A stretch of DNA of 19,608 nucleotides from JAIBBG01 sp043748015 (GCA_043748015.1 JAYTOA010000072.1:1-19608), one strand, 5' to 3'. Positions 7,449-15,748 are shown, counted from the stretch's first letter. A program made the numbers and translations. Notes: a model not told the origin generated them from the letters alone.

Positions 7449-8095
7449 TAATCTTTCCTCCCAAATGCAAGATCACCGGCATCGCCCAGTCCCGGAACGA
7501 TATACGCCTGTGCAGTTAATTCTTTATCCACAGCACCCATCCAGAAGAGTGTGTTTTCCGGAAGTTTGCTACGCAAATGATTGATGCCACTTTCTGAGCC
7601 GATGATTGCAGCAATATGAACTCTTGAAGGAATTCCTTTGCGCAGCAGAACTTTGTAAACCATTTCAATTGATGCCCCTGTGGCAAGCATTGGATCACAG
7701 ATAATCAATTCACGATCTTCAAGTGATGGACAACTTGTATAGTCCACTTCGATTTCGAAATCTCCCCCTTTGTGATGTCTGCGATAAGCAGCGGCAAAGG
7801 CAGAATCAGCTCCATCGAAATAATTCAGCATTCCATTGTGCATAGGAAGACCGGCGCGCATGATGGTACAGAGCACAGGTTTCGTCATTGAAATTTGCAT
7901 GTCAGCAACACCAAGTGATGTTGTCACTTCCATTGGTTCATATGCAAACGTTTTGGAAATTTCATACGCCATTACTTCACCGATGCGTTCGAGATTTCTT
8001 CTAAAACGCATACTGTCTTTTTGAATTTCTTCATCGCGTATTTCGCGAATGAATTGATTCAAAACAGAGTTGTGCTTGCCTAATTCGTGGATCAT
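7448..8095 (-). CDS. upp: Uracil phosphoribosyltransferase
   Basis: A 215-aa cytosolic salvage enzyme that makes UMP and pyrophosphate from uracil and PRPP. The PRPP-binding loop DPMLATGAS is at residues 134-142 and the uracil-binding segment YIVPGLGDAGDLAFG at 198-212. MRAGLP (79-84) is the other conserved phosphoribosyl-site segment. The length equals the family norm and the ATG is the first in-frame start. It leads an operon with the membrane protein and yjjG, each joined by overlapping stop and start codons. The 309-bp region upstream, shared with the divergent secreted-protein gene, should hold its promoter; no perfect TAnnTTTG box was found there. Confidence 0.95.
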   Translation of the reverse strand: MIHELGKHNSVLNQFIREIRDEEIQKDSMRFRRNLERIGEVMAYEISKTFAYEPMEVTTSLGVADMQISMTKPVLCTIMRAGLPMHNGMLNYFDGADSAFAAAYRRHHKGGDFEIEVDYTSCPSLEDRELIICDPMLATGASIEMVYKVLLRKGIPSRVHIAAIIGSESGINHLRSKLPENTLFWMGAVDKELTAQAYIVPGLGDAGDLAFGRKD

Positions 8096-8404
8096 AATCA
8101 GCGTAAGTGTTTAAGCGCACAATGTAATACCAACATGCAAGTGAAAGATTATTCTTGTGATTAATTATTGAAAAAAAGTGAGGGCAATTGCTCTTGTTCG
8201 TACAGGTTCCTATTTTCAATCAAAGAATTCTTATCGGTATGCTAATTCGCTTACATTTGGTTTCTTAAACTAACCTTTCAAGAAGTATGGATTAATGCGA
8301 CCATCTAAATTGTTTGTTTGCTTTTTCTGGTTTAGATAGCAGACCTTTCATCTGAATACCTCGAAAAAAAATCATAATCAATAACCAAATCAAAATTTTT
8401 ATTT
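8096..8404. other. Divergent intergenic region between upp and a secreted-protein gene
   Basis: AT-rich gap of 309 bp, with no gene seen. It must contain the promoters of both divergent genes. A perfect 7-bp inverted repeat (ATCTAAA 8304-8310, TTTAGAT 8332-8338) with a 21-nt T-rich spacer could be a regulator site or a weak hairpin. An A8 run is at 8364-8371. No 7- or 8-bp array of the kind found in other gaps is visible here. Confidence 0.5.
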
Positions 8405-9976
8405 ATGAAAACAGCAAGTATTCGTATTTCTGAACCTTTCGGTTTATCGAGAAGACGGCGCAGCATTCTCTCTCTCTCTCTCTCTCTCTTACTTAATACA
8501 AATGCTTTATTAGCTCAAAAGGCAATAATATTAGGTGTTCCATCTCAGAACAATGGATTTCTAATGTTGGAGAAGTCGGATCCTAGTCTTAAATATTTTA
8601 GTGTAAATATAATTGATAGGACATGGAATAATGATGGTTCAACCACTGAATGCCTTCTCGGAAGTGTTGAAGTTTGGGACGTGAATTATTTTTGTCTTCC
8701 GAAAAAATTTCGTAATCCATTGCTTAATCATCAAATTCTTCTTGACATTCATGGAAAAGATGCTAATGGGTCTATAATTTATGACAGCCCTTACATCTCC
8801 TACCTGCATGGTGGAGATATAGAGTCTACGACATGGTACTGCAATTCATGCGGATATTCTTACACAATCGTACAGGCTTTCCATCCCACTGGAGATATTG
8901 TTGGGTATTCAATTTCATTAAGCACTGGACCAGGTTATGTTTGGTGGGGGAACGCTGAATTCCCTTATACAGGATCATGGTATAGTATTCCAGGATATAT
9001 AGATCAAATTTCAGCGTTATATTTCAATGCTAACTCCATAGCTGAATATGATCTGTCAAATTGTAATGAACATCGCACGGCCAGTTGTGGATGTGTAGGT
9101 TCTGGTAATAACGTTTATGCTATTGGGTATAACAAGGGTATGCGTGAATGGTTGCCTTATCAGGGCGAGTTGGTGTTCGGCCATTCTGCTTCAGATTTAC
9201 AGGAGGCAATAGCACTTATAAATTCTCACGCAGTGAATGGCATTCCATTTTTGTTCTGCAGTGAAATGATTGAGCTTGAATGGAACCCTGACGAAGATGC
9301 GGAAACAAATGAAGAATGGACGAACTTTATGTTTGAAATACTTCTGAACGGTACTAATGGCTTAATAGAAGAACCTTTTCAGATTGGCAAAATTGGTTTG
9401 AATTACGATTTTTGGGACATGACTAGTTTTGTACTTTCGGGATACGGTACACCTGCCGACCAAGCTGCTCCGGCCATCTCAAGAATTCAAAATATTCGGA
9501 TTTCACCAATGGATATGGCTTCCGCGCTTCCGGTTTTGGAATTTACCAGTGCCGATTTGATTGCAGCCCAAAGTGACCCAACTGGTTTGAATTTTACATT
9601 GCCCGAAGGTCTGTATGCATGCACACTTAGTATTGAAGGTAAGGGCCACCGAAGAATTATTTTTGAAGTGATGAATTCAACATCGAATAATTTCGATTTG
9701 GCAGACTTGGCCAACATTGTTATTTTTCCAGTACCGCTTTCCGTTAACGACTATTCATTTCATTTTTCAACGATATGCAAGCAGGAAATGAAATATGAAC
9801 TATTTGATTCAAATGGCAACAAGCTATTCATGAGTGATTATATTGTTGAGTCAGGTCACAGTGAGGATCACAGAATTTCTGTTTCGAATGGAATTCCCCA
9901 AGGTTTGCTAATGAATAAGTTTACATTTCTTGATGGAAGTGTAAAATCCATTACCACATTGAAAATTTCAAATTAA
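8405..9976 (+). CDS. Secreted protein with T9SS-type C-terminal domain; candidate phase-variable gene
   Basis: A 523-aa protein of unrecognised main domain. The N-terminus is a signal peptide with a basic stretch (RRRR, residues 16-19), a hydrophobic core SILSLSLSLLL (20-30) and likely cleavage after ALLA, giving mature QKAIILG. The core is encoded by an uninterrupted (TC)11 run. The body is rich in Trp, Tyr, Gly and Asn, with a Cys-containing patch (WYCNSCGYSY, then CNEHRTASCGCVG). The last ~90 residues resemble a degenerate T9SS type A sorting domain: IFPVPLSVNDYSF, a YELFDSNGNKLF strand and a closing VKSITTLKISN. It would be exported by Sec, then carried across the outer membrane by T9SS. 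It precedes another T9SS cargo gene by 60 bp, so co-transcription is possible. Confidence 0.75.
   Translation: MKTASIRISEPFGLSRRRRSILSLSLSLLLNTNALLAQKAIILGVPSQNNGFLMLEKSDPSLKYFSVNIIDRTWNNDGSTTECLLGSVEVWDVNYFCLPKKFRNPLLNHQILLDIHGKDANGSIIYDSPYISYLHGGDIESTTWYCNSCGYSYTIVQAFHPTGDIVGYSISLSTGPGYVWWGNAEFPYTGSWYSIPGYIDQISALYFNANSIAEYDLSNCNEHRTASCGCVGSGNNVYAIGYNKGMREWLPYQGELVFGHSASDLQEAIALINSHAVNGIPFLFCSEMIELEWNPDEDAETNEEWTNFMFEILLNGTNGLIEEPFQIGKIGLNYDFWDMTSFVLSGYGTPADQAAPAISRIQNIRISPMDMASALPVLEFTSADLIAAQSDPTGLNFTLPEGLYACTLSIEGKGHRRIIFEVMNSTSNNFDLADLANIVIFPVPLSVNDYSFHFSTICKQEMKYELFDSNGNKLFMSDYIVESGHSEDHRISVSNGIPQGLLMNKFTFLDGSVKSITTLKISN
8467..8489 (+). repeat. Dinucleotide microsatellite (TC)11 in the signal-peptide codons
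   Basis: Positions 8467-8488 are eleven uninterrupted TC units, followed by a further T. They encode alternating Leu and Ser in the hydrophobic core of the signal peptide. The sequence as given is in the open (ON) frame. Loss or gain of one unit gives either of the other two frames, which meet TAA at 8494-8496 or TAG at 8511-8513, within about eight codons of the tract. Confidence 0.9.
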
Positions 9977-10036
9977 CAGATTATCAGTTGCAAATGAGAC
10001 TATGCTTTGTACTACTGATTTAATAATTGATCATTT

Positions 10037-12415
10037 ATGAGGACAATAATACTTGCTGTAACAATACTTCTGCATTTTTCCCTGATTGCTCAACGAGGAT
10101 TTATGGAAAATAAGGGGCAGTTGATGGATCAGAACAAAATGGCTGTGCCATCTGTTTTATACCTTGCAAGTTCGGGTGATCTCCACATTCAATTGCGTAA
10201 AGATGGATTTAGTTATGATGTGTTTGATCATTGTGAAAGGCCAAGGGTGAATGGGATTAATGCTTTTTGTGGTCTTGATTCAACAATGATTTCAGAAGTC
10301 AATACTCATCGAGTTGATGTCACTTTTAAGAATTGCAATGTGAATTCGACAATTACAGCATCAGAACAAATAGAATCTACATATCATTACTACACCACGG
10401 GTACAGGTGATGCCGGAGCTATTCATGTCCGAAAATTTGGTAGGGTATTGTACGAAAACGTCTATGAAGGTATTGACATTTTATTTCAAATGAACCAAGG
10501 TGCAAGATTTGAATATGATATTATCCTACACCCGGGTGCAGATATTTCTTTAGTGAAATTTCTGTATGAGGGTCAACGTGAAATATCAGTTTCAGAATAC
10601 AAAGTCAAACTAAAGCTTGCGTTTAATGAACTGGAGGAGAATATTCCTTTTTCTTATCATTCGAAAAGTGGCGCTCCCTTATGTATTCAATATTCACATT
10701 GCGGCAATGAGGTCTCATTTCATACACATGAGAACATCGATGACGGAGCAGTGATTGATCCCATTCCAAATTTGATTTACGCTTCATTATTCGGCGGCAG
10801 CGGTAACGATAGGGTATTTGATAGTAAGGTAATGGATAACGGTGATTTGATTATTTACGGATTGACTTCATCAACTGATATCATTGCGACGAGTGGAGCT
10901 TTCCAGTCTGTAATAGGATCACCTAATCAACCTGACGTTTTTATTCAGAAATGGTCGTCCAATAATCAATTGTTATGGTCAACATATTTTGGAGGATCGG
11001 CAAGTGAATCAGCGGGTAGAATGCATGCGAGCGAATCGCAAGGCATTACAATCACGGGAGCTACCGCTTCGAGTAATCAGATAGCTTCAAGTGGTGTCTA
11101 TCAATCTACCATCGGAGGCGATAGTGATGCTTTTTTAGCTAGATTCAATTTGGATGGGATTAGGCTGTGGTCAACTTATTATGGAGGATCGCAATTCGAT
11201 AGTTTTAATTCTCATGTTGTTAGTGGGGATGTGATTACTTGTGTGGGAAGTTCATTATCTGCTAATTTTCCTATAACTGTAGATGCGCTTCAAGGAACGC
11301 AGCAAGGTTTAGGAGATGCGGTATTAGTAAAATGGTCAATGAATGGAACTCCATCGTATTCTACATATTTAGGAAGTGCCAATGACGATAAGTTCCTTTT
11401 AGTAGACATTGCCTCGAATGGAAATACTTATGTCAGTGGATCGACTAAGTCTGTTTCTGGAATTCAATTTAATGCGTTTCAATCTGCATATGGTGGCGGC
11501 TTTAATGACGGCTGGTTGGCGTGTTTCGACCCAACAATGAACTTGATATTCAGTTCTTATTTTGGTGGCACACTTGAAGAAAGTATCATTGACATCGAGT
11601 TGCTTTCCGATGGGAATTTTGCAATTTGCGGGTTTACGCATAGTACCTCGAACATGGTCACGGATGCGGCATACAAGACTGTTCCAGAAGCGCTTGATGG
11701 ATTTGTATCCATTTTTTCTTCTGGGGGAATGCTTTTGTACAGTACGTATTTTGGAGGGGAAAGGGATGAATTTATTACTTCAATAAAGCAGGAGAGTGGT
11801 CAAATTATGATTGCCGGTATGACCAATTCAATCAGTCAAATATCAACTTTCAACGCTCACCAAGAAAGTTTGCATGATCCTCTTTTAACCAACAATGATG
11901 CGAATGATGGATTCATCGCCTCTTTAAGTGCAGACCTAAGCACTCTAAATTGGGGCAGCTATTTCGGTAATTATAAATTCGATGCTGTGCAATCTTTGAG
12001 TATTTCTAACGGCGAATTAATCGCTTTAGGACAAAGTAATTCCACCTCAGATTTGCCGATCAATCAACAAAGTAGTTTTGTAACTTCTAATGCATTCCAA
12101 CAAAATAATAATGGCGCAGGTGATATTTTCATAGCGAAGTTTAATAATTTTCTTGAAGTTAATAGTCCGGAGATGCTGTCTGCTATGGTGATATTTCCAA
12201 ATCCTGCAAAGGAAGTATTGAAAGTTCATCTTCCACTTTTAGATGACTGGAGTTTTTTAATTTATGATGGAAATGGAAAAATTGTTGCGACAAATTCAAG
12301 GCGACACATTCAATCCGATTCAATGGATATTCATCATTTGCAAACAGGTGTATATCAGTTCGTGGCAATTGCGAGTACGGGCGTAATGTATCGTCACAGA
12401 TTTTTTAAAGATTGA
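10037..12415 (+). CDS. Secreted SBBP-repeat beta-propeller protein with T9SS type A sorting domain
   Basis: A 792-aa protein. Signal peptide MRTIILAVTILLHFSLIA is followed by QRGFMENKGQ; the ENKGQ opening and the next ~220 residues match the N-terminal region that commonly precedes SBBP repeats in Bacteroidota. Seven repeat units with a W/Y-S-T-Y-F-GG core begin at about residues 247, 312, 376, 440, 505, 567 and 637, spaced 62-70 residues, consistent with a seven-bladed propeller. The C-terminus is a clear T9SS type A domain: VIFPNPAKEVLKV, then YDGNGKIV, LQTGVYQFVA and final RHRFFKD. Such proteins are cell-surface or released; ligand unknown. It follows the gene at 8405 by 60 bp, where an imperfect hairpin (ATCAGT 9983-9988, ACTGAT 10014-10019) lies. 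Confidence 0.88.
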   Translation: MRTIILAVTILLHFSLIAQRGFMENKGQLMDQNKMAVPSVLYLASSGDLHIQLRKDGFSYDVFDHCERPRVNGINAFCGLDSTMISEVNTHRVDVTFKNCNVNSTITASEQIESTYHYYTTGTGDAGAIHVRKFGRVLYENVYEGIDILFQMNQGARFEYDIILHPGADISLVKFLYEGQREISVSEYKVKLKLAFNELEENIPFSYHSKSGAPLCIQYSHCGNEVSFHTHENIDDGAVIDPIPNLIYASLFGGSGNDRVFDSKVMDNGDLIIYGLTSSTDIIATSGAFQSVIGSPNQPDVFIQKWSSNNQLLWSTYFGGSASESAGRMHASESQGITITGATASSNQIASSGVYQSTIGGDSDAFLARFNLDGIRLWSTYYGGSQFDSFNSHVVSGDVITCVGSSLSANFPITVDALQGTQQGLGDAVLVKWSMNGTPSYSTYLGSANDDKFLLVDIASNGNTYVSGSTKSVSGIQFNAFQSAYGGGFNDGWLACFDPTMNLIFSSYFGGTLEESIIDIELLSDGNFAICGFTHSTSNMVTDAAYKTVPEALDGFVSIFSSGGMLLYSTYFGGERDEFITSIKQESGQIMIAGMTNSISQISTFNAHQESLHDPLLTNNDANDGFIASLSADLSTLNWGSYFGNYKFDAVQSLSISNGELIALGQSNSTSDLPINQQSSFVTSNAFQQNNNGAGDIFIAKFNNFLEVNSPEMLSAMVIFPNPAKEVLKVHLPLLDDWSFLIYDGNGKIVATNSRRHIQSDSMDIHHLQTGVYQFVAIASTGVMYRHRFFKD

Positions 12416-12589
12416 TTTGAATTTTCAGATGCGCCTAACCAAACCTCGGATTAATAAAAGTAGTATAAATGATAATGTGTCATAGTAATAGAAGCAGATT
12501 GAGTTTGTCTTAGCCTGGCAAAAGTGGCTTTTCAATGCAAAATGCAATTGGGTTTACTGCAAACTACTTTACGCGCCTTGATGTCGCAC

Positions 12590-12629
12590 CCTCACACTTC
12601 AAATAAAAAGAGTGAGGGAGAGTGTGAGG
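12590..12629. terminator. Hairpin between convergent genes, possible bidirectional terminator
   Basis: CCTCACACT (12590-12598) is perfectly complementary to AGTGTGAGG (12621-12629). An alternative 7-bp stem can form between CCCTCAC and the nearer GTGAGGG (12612-12618), so two pairings compete. It lies in the 259-bp gap between the convergent propeller gene and GAPDH. There is no strong T-run after the stem, so termination is inferred mainly from position. Confidence 0.4.
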
Positions 12630-12674
12630 ATGCCGCGTTCAAATCACAAATTACAATTCGCAAATGAACATCCT

Positions 12675-13673
12675 TTACATTTTGAGCAACATATCCCGCA
12701 AACGGCTCGAATAGCCAAACTCATTATCATACCATCCAACCACTTTTACCATACGTCCAATGACGGATGTAAGCTGTGAATCAAAGACACACGAGTGCGG
12801 ATTTCCAACTACATCGATTGAAACAATCGGGTCTTCGGTGTATTCAAGAATATCTTTTAGATAATCTTGCGAGGCGTGTTTAAACGCGAGATTGATTTCT
12901 TCAATGGTCAGTGGATTTTTTACAATACATGTAATATCTGTGAGCGAACCATCAGGTACGGGAACGCGAACACCGGCGCCACCCATTTGGTTTTGTAGAT
13001 GTGGAAAAACCTTTGTAAGTGCTTTGGCTGCACCTGTTGTTGTTGGAATAATCGACAACGCCGCAGCGCGACTTCTTCGCAAATCTTTATGCGGGGCATC
13101 ATGTAATCGCTGATCGCCTGTGTAGCTGTGTACTGTTGTGATGTAACAACTTTCTATTCCACAAATCTTGTCGAGGATGAAGATCATTGGTGCTGCATTA
13201 TTCGTAGTGCATGATGCGTTGGAAATGATCATGTCGTCTGCATTCATCAGATGATCATTCACTCCTAGAACAATCGTTTTGATCGTGTCATCTTCAGGTG
13301 GAACACTCAATAGAACTTTGCCGCCACCATTCGTGATGTGCTGTTCTAGCTCTCTTCGTTTTTTGAAAAATCCGGAACATTCAACCACAACATCGGGTTG
13401 AAATATTTTCCAATCAATTTCTGAAGGATGATTTTTCTGAATGAATGGAATGACTGTTTCTTTGGCAATTAGCAGGTTGTCTTTCACTGAAATCTGCAAT
13501 GGATTTTTTCCATGAACAGAATCGTATTTGAAAAGATGCGCCAATGTTTTCACATCGGAAACATCATTGATAGCAACGATTTCGAATCTGTCATCACTCA
13601 ACAAAATACGTGACAGCGTGCGACCAATTCTTCCAAAACCGTTGATAGCAATGCGTTTCTTTTTCATAGACAT
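12675..13673 (-). CDS. gap: Glyceraldehyde-3-phosphate dehydrogenase (type I, NAD-type)
   Basis: A 332-aa cytosolic glycolytic enzyme that oxidises glyceraldehyde-3-phosphate with phosphate to 1,3-bisphosphoglycerate. The Rossmann motif NGFGRIGR is at residues 11-18. Asp37 in AINDVSD indicates NAD preference. The catalytic Cys155 lies in SNASCTTNN and the general base His182 in HSYTGDQ; PHKDLRRSRAAALSIIPTTT and WYDNEFGYS are also present. The start may be the ATG at 13673 or the third codon, ATG at 13667. A TAATTTTC box (minus strand, 13676-13683) lies only 2 nt from the first but 8 nt from the second, which slightly favours the second. It lies 331 bp downstream of lipA on the same strand, with repeat elements between, so it is probably transcribed separately. 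Confidence 0.95.
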   Translation of the reverse strand: MSMKKKRIAINGFGRIGRTLSRILLSDDRFEIVAINDVSDVKTLAHLFKYDSVHGKNPLQISVKDNLLIAKETVIPFIQKNHPSEIDWKIFQPDVVVECSGFFKKRRELEQHITNGGGKVLLSVPPEDDTIKTIVLGVNDHLMNADDMIISNASCTTNNAAPMIFILDKICGIESCYITTVHSYTGDQRLHDAPHKDLRRSRAAALSIIPTTTGAAKALTKVFPHLQNQMGGAGVRVPVPDGSLTDITCIVKNPLTIEEINLAFKHASQDYLKDILEYTEDPIVSIDVVGNPHSCVFDSQLTSVIGRMVKVVGWYDNEFGYSSRLRDMLLKM

Positions 13674-13831
13674 CAGAAAATTACAATGCTAATTTAGGAT
13701 AGGAGGGAGGGATTGATTTTTCAACGTTAAAGTCGGTATTGCATTTTGAAATAATAATAATTTCAAGTGCAGATATTTGTGTTTTGAGATTCCTCACGTC
13801 GTTTCGGAAAGTCAAGTCAATGATCGCGGGA

Positions 13832-13876
13832 GAGGTGCGGTTTTACTCCGGCTTCACCGTAGCAAAACCGCACCTC
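13832..13876. repeat. 45-nt near-perfect hairpin, REP-like
   Basis: The arm GAGGTGCGGTTTT (13832-13844) is perfectly complementary to 13864-13876. Inside it a further CT/AG pair and a CGG/CCG pair, each after one mismatch, close on a 5-nt loop CTTCA centred at 13854; 18 of 20 positions pair. No T-run follows on either strand. It lies in the 331-bp gap between GAPDH and lipA, which contains no supportable gene. Confidence 0.75.
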
Positions 13877-13893
13877 CTGTCGACAATGCAAAC

Positions 13894-13947
13894 TGTCATT
13901 CCGATGCGAAGCGAGTAATCTCCTCGGGTTTTGTTGAGGCTTTTTTT
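13894..13947. repeat. Short interspersed element of the TGTCATTCCGA...GCGAAGCG...AATCTCC type
   Basis: 13894-13924 carries TGTCATTCCGATGCGAAGCG followed by AGTAATCTCCT. This wording closely resembles the short element (GTCATTGCGAGCGAAGCGAAGCAATCTC-like) that I know as dispersed in many bacterial genomes. Directly after it, CCTC (13922-13925) and GAGG (13936-13939) can pair ahead of a T7 run (13941-13947), which looks like a weak terminator for a plus-strand transcript. No plus-strand gene precedes it. Confidence 0.6.
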
Positions 13948-14004
13948 CACTCAATCATGAAAATCCTGAGTGTAAATTTTTTTCCGAAAGGAGTCTTGAG
14001 AAAA

Positions 14005-14883
14005 TTAAAAAAGATGTTTTTCCGCGTGATAAGAAGACCTCACCAATGGCCCGCTTTCGACATATCTGAATCCTTTGCCCATCGCAATTTCTTTGTATTC
14101 AGCAAATTTTTCCGGTGTGATAAAATCCTTGACAGGCAAATGTTTCGGTGTAGGTTGAAGGTATTGACCGAGAGTGAGTACATCAACATCAACCGACGCG
14201 AGATCGTCGATCGTTTCAAGCACTTCGGTTTCCGATTCTCCGAGACCAAGCATGACGCCACTCTTGGTGCGCATTCCACCTTGTTTCAATCTGAGCAACA
14301 CTTCCAGACTGCGATCATATTTAGCTTGAATGCGCACTTCTTTTGTAAGTCGTCGCACCGTTTCTAGATTATGAGACACCATTTCCGGCGCAGCGTCTAT
14401 GATGCGTTGAAGATTTTCCCACTTACCGGCGAAGTCGGGAATGAGCGTCTCCATGGTTGTTCCCGGTGATAGTCGACGAATGGCTGCAACTGTTTCAAAC
14501 CAGATTTGTGATCCGCCATCCTGCAAATCATCGCGATCAACCGAAGTAATCACGGCGTGTTTTACCTGCATGAGTTTGATCGACTTCGCCACACGCACAG
14601 GTTCGAAAGGATCTGCTTCCAACGGTCTTCCTGTCGCCACGGCACAAAATCCGCAAGAACGTGTACAGATATTTCCAAGGATCATGAACGTTGCTGTTCC
14701 TTCACCCCAACACTCGCCCATATTCGGACAATTGCCACTTTCGCAAATGGTATGAAGCTGATGTTCGTCGACAAGCCCACGTACTTTTTTGTAGTTCTCG
14801 CCGGTAGGCAATTTCACGCGCAACCACTTGGGCTTAGGTATGCGTTGTATCGGTTGTATTTCCTCTGTAGCGGATATGCTCAC
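14005..14883 (-). CDS. lipA: Lipoyl synthase
   Basis: A 292-aa radical SAM enzyme that inserts two sulfur atoms into octanoyl groups on lipoyl domains of 2-oxoacid dehydrogenases and the glycine cleavage system. The auxiliary [4Fe-4S] cluster ligands are Cys47, Cys52 and Cys58 in CESGNCPNMGEC. The SAM-binding cluster ligands are Cys73, Cys77 and Cys80 in CTRSCGFC. The C-terminal RSSYHA supplies the conserved serine. WLRVKLPTGENY marks the N-terminal region. The start is a GTG at 14881-14883, overlapping the TGA of the upstream outer-membrane protein gene (GTGA). No ATG exists before the cluster motif, so GTG is the natural start. The overlap suggests translational coupling with that gene. Confidence 0.97.
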   Translation of the reverse strand: MSISATEEIQPIQRIPKPKWLRVKLPTGENYKKVRGLVDEHQLHTICESGNCPNMGECWGEGTATFMILGNICTRSCGFCAVATGRPLEADPFEPVRVAKSIKLMQVKHAVITSVDRDDLQDGGSQIWFETVAAIRRLSPGTTMETLIPDFAGKWENLQRIIDAAPEMVSHNLETVRRLTKEVRIQAKYDRSLEVLLRLKQGGMRTKSGVMLGLGESETEVLETIDDLASVDVDVLTLGQYLQPTPKHLPVKDFITPEKFAEYKEIAMGKGFRYVESGPLVRSSYHAEKHLF

Positions 14884-15656
14884 TTCTGATCGTATTTGGT
14901 TCCAAAGAAAAAGTTGATATACAAAGACAAGAATAATTGATGATTCTTCGGATTGGTGCTGTCCTGGGTGTATATGGCCATGATGGGGATTCTTCGTGCA
15001 AATGCATCAACAGCAACACCTGTTTCGATGCCTTTCAATCTGTCTTTTTCGTTGCTATACTCAAAACTAAATGCAAACTTGAAAAACGCTCCGGGATGAA
15101 TTCGCATTTCATCAAAACCACGAAAACCGCTCGCTCTGCCGTATATATTATCGATGTAATGTCTATCAGGATCGAACTTCTCTATCTCGAGATAAGGTTG
15201 CGCTGTCGGAGTATCACTTACATAAATAATTTCAAGATAAACGGGCTTCGTAAATCCGAAAACAGGGCCTGCTTGCCATGAATAGCCAACCTGCACACCG
15301 TTCTTTTTTCTTAGTTTTTCAGTAACCACAATTTTTCTACCGACACCTGTTCTTAGTGTGTAAAAATTATTTTGCTTGCCATAGAAATATGGTCTTGCAT
15401 TCGGATCGTTCACCGGATTCCAAGTCTTGGTTTCCTTTTCGTGTTTTACAAAAAGTAAATCAGTATTAAATAACCATAGCTTATAAGCGCCCTGATATTT
15501 GCCGAGTGTGAGATTGGCGCCGTATCCGTTCGTATTGATATTGAGTCCGCCGTAGCGTTGTTTTCTGAACAAAATGATATCATCTTCAGGTATTTGTTGT
15601 GCGAATACTGAAGTCAAAAACATTAAACATAAAATGGATATCACTCCTCCTTTCAT
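14880..15656 (-). CDS. Predicted secreted or outer-membrane beta-barrel protein, unknown function
   Basis: A 258-aa protein with a signal peptide (MKGGVISILCLMFLTSVFA, then QQIPEDD). The mature part has alternating hydrophobic and polar residues with many aromatic residues, as in an outer-membrane barrel: GGLNINTNGYGANLTLG, VGYSWQAGPVFGFTKP, GAFFKFAFSFEYS, then LFLSLYINFFFGTKY near the C-terminus. I do not recognise a named family beyond outer-membrane beta-barrel. The ATG lies 7 nt after a perfect TAnnTTTG box (15664-15671, minus strand). Its stop overlaps the lipA GTG. Nothing in the sequence links it to lipoate metabolism apart from that operon. Confidence 0.75.
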   Translation of the reverse strand: MKGGVISILCLMFLTSVFAQQIPEDDIILFRKQRYGGLNINTNGYGANLTLGKYQGAYKLWLFNTDLLFVKHEKETKTWNPVNDPNARPYFYGKQNNFYTLRTGVGRKIVVTEKLRKKNGVQVGYSWQAGPVFGFTKPVYLEIIYVSDTPTAQPYLEIEKFDPDRHYIDNIYGRASGFRGFDEMRIHPGAFFKFAFSFEYSNEKDRLKGIETGVAVDAFARRIPIMAIYTQDSTNPKNHQLFLSLYINFFFGTKYDQK

Positions 15657-15663
15657 TCGGTTT

Positions 15664-15671
15664 CAAAGTTA
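15664..15671 (-). promoter_or_regulatory. Bacteroidota -7 box (TAACTTTG) of the barrel protein-lipA operon
   Basis: On the minus strand the octamer reads TAACTTTG, an exact TAnnTTTG match, ending 7 nt before the ATG at 15656. No TTTG -33 element is visible at the usual spacing. Confidence 0.55.
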
Positions 15672-15748
15672 ATCAATTTGATTCCTTTATCACTCATTAC
15701 CATTCCAAACAGTGATCAACATCATGGAGAGCTACAGCATTAAAAAAC

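Noticed and set aside
9983..10019. Imperfect hairpin between the two secreted-protein genes as a terminator
   Set aside because: The stem has a bulge (6 + 4 pairs), with no T-run, so it is too weak to support a call.
12512..12531. AGCC/GGCTTTT stem as terminator of the propeller gene
   Set aside because: Only four pairs with a 10-nt loop; the stronger hairpin at 12590-12629 is the better candidate.
13777..14367. 196-codon plus-strand open frame
   Set aside because: Its second half lies antisense to lipA, whose active-site motifs are certain, and its first half runs through the hairpin and the dispersed element; the translation shows no domain.
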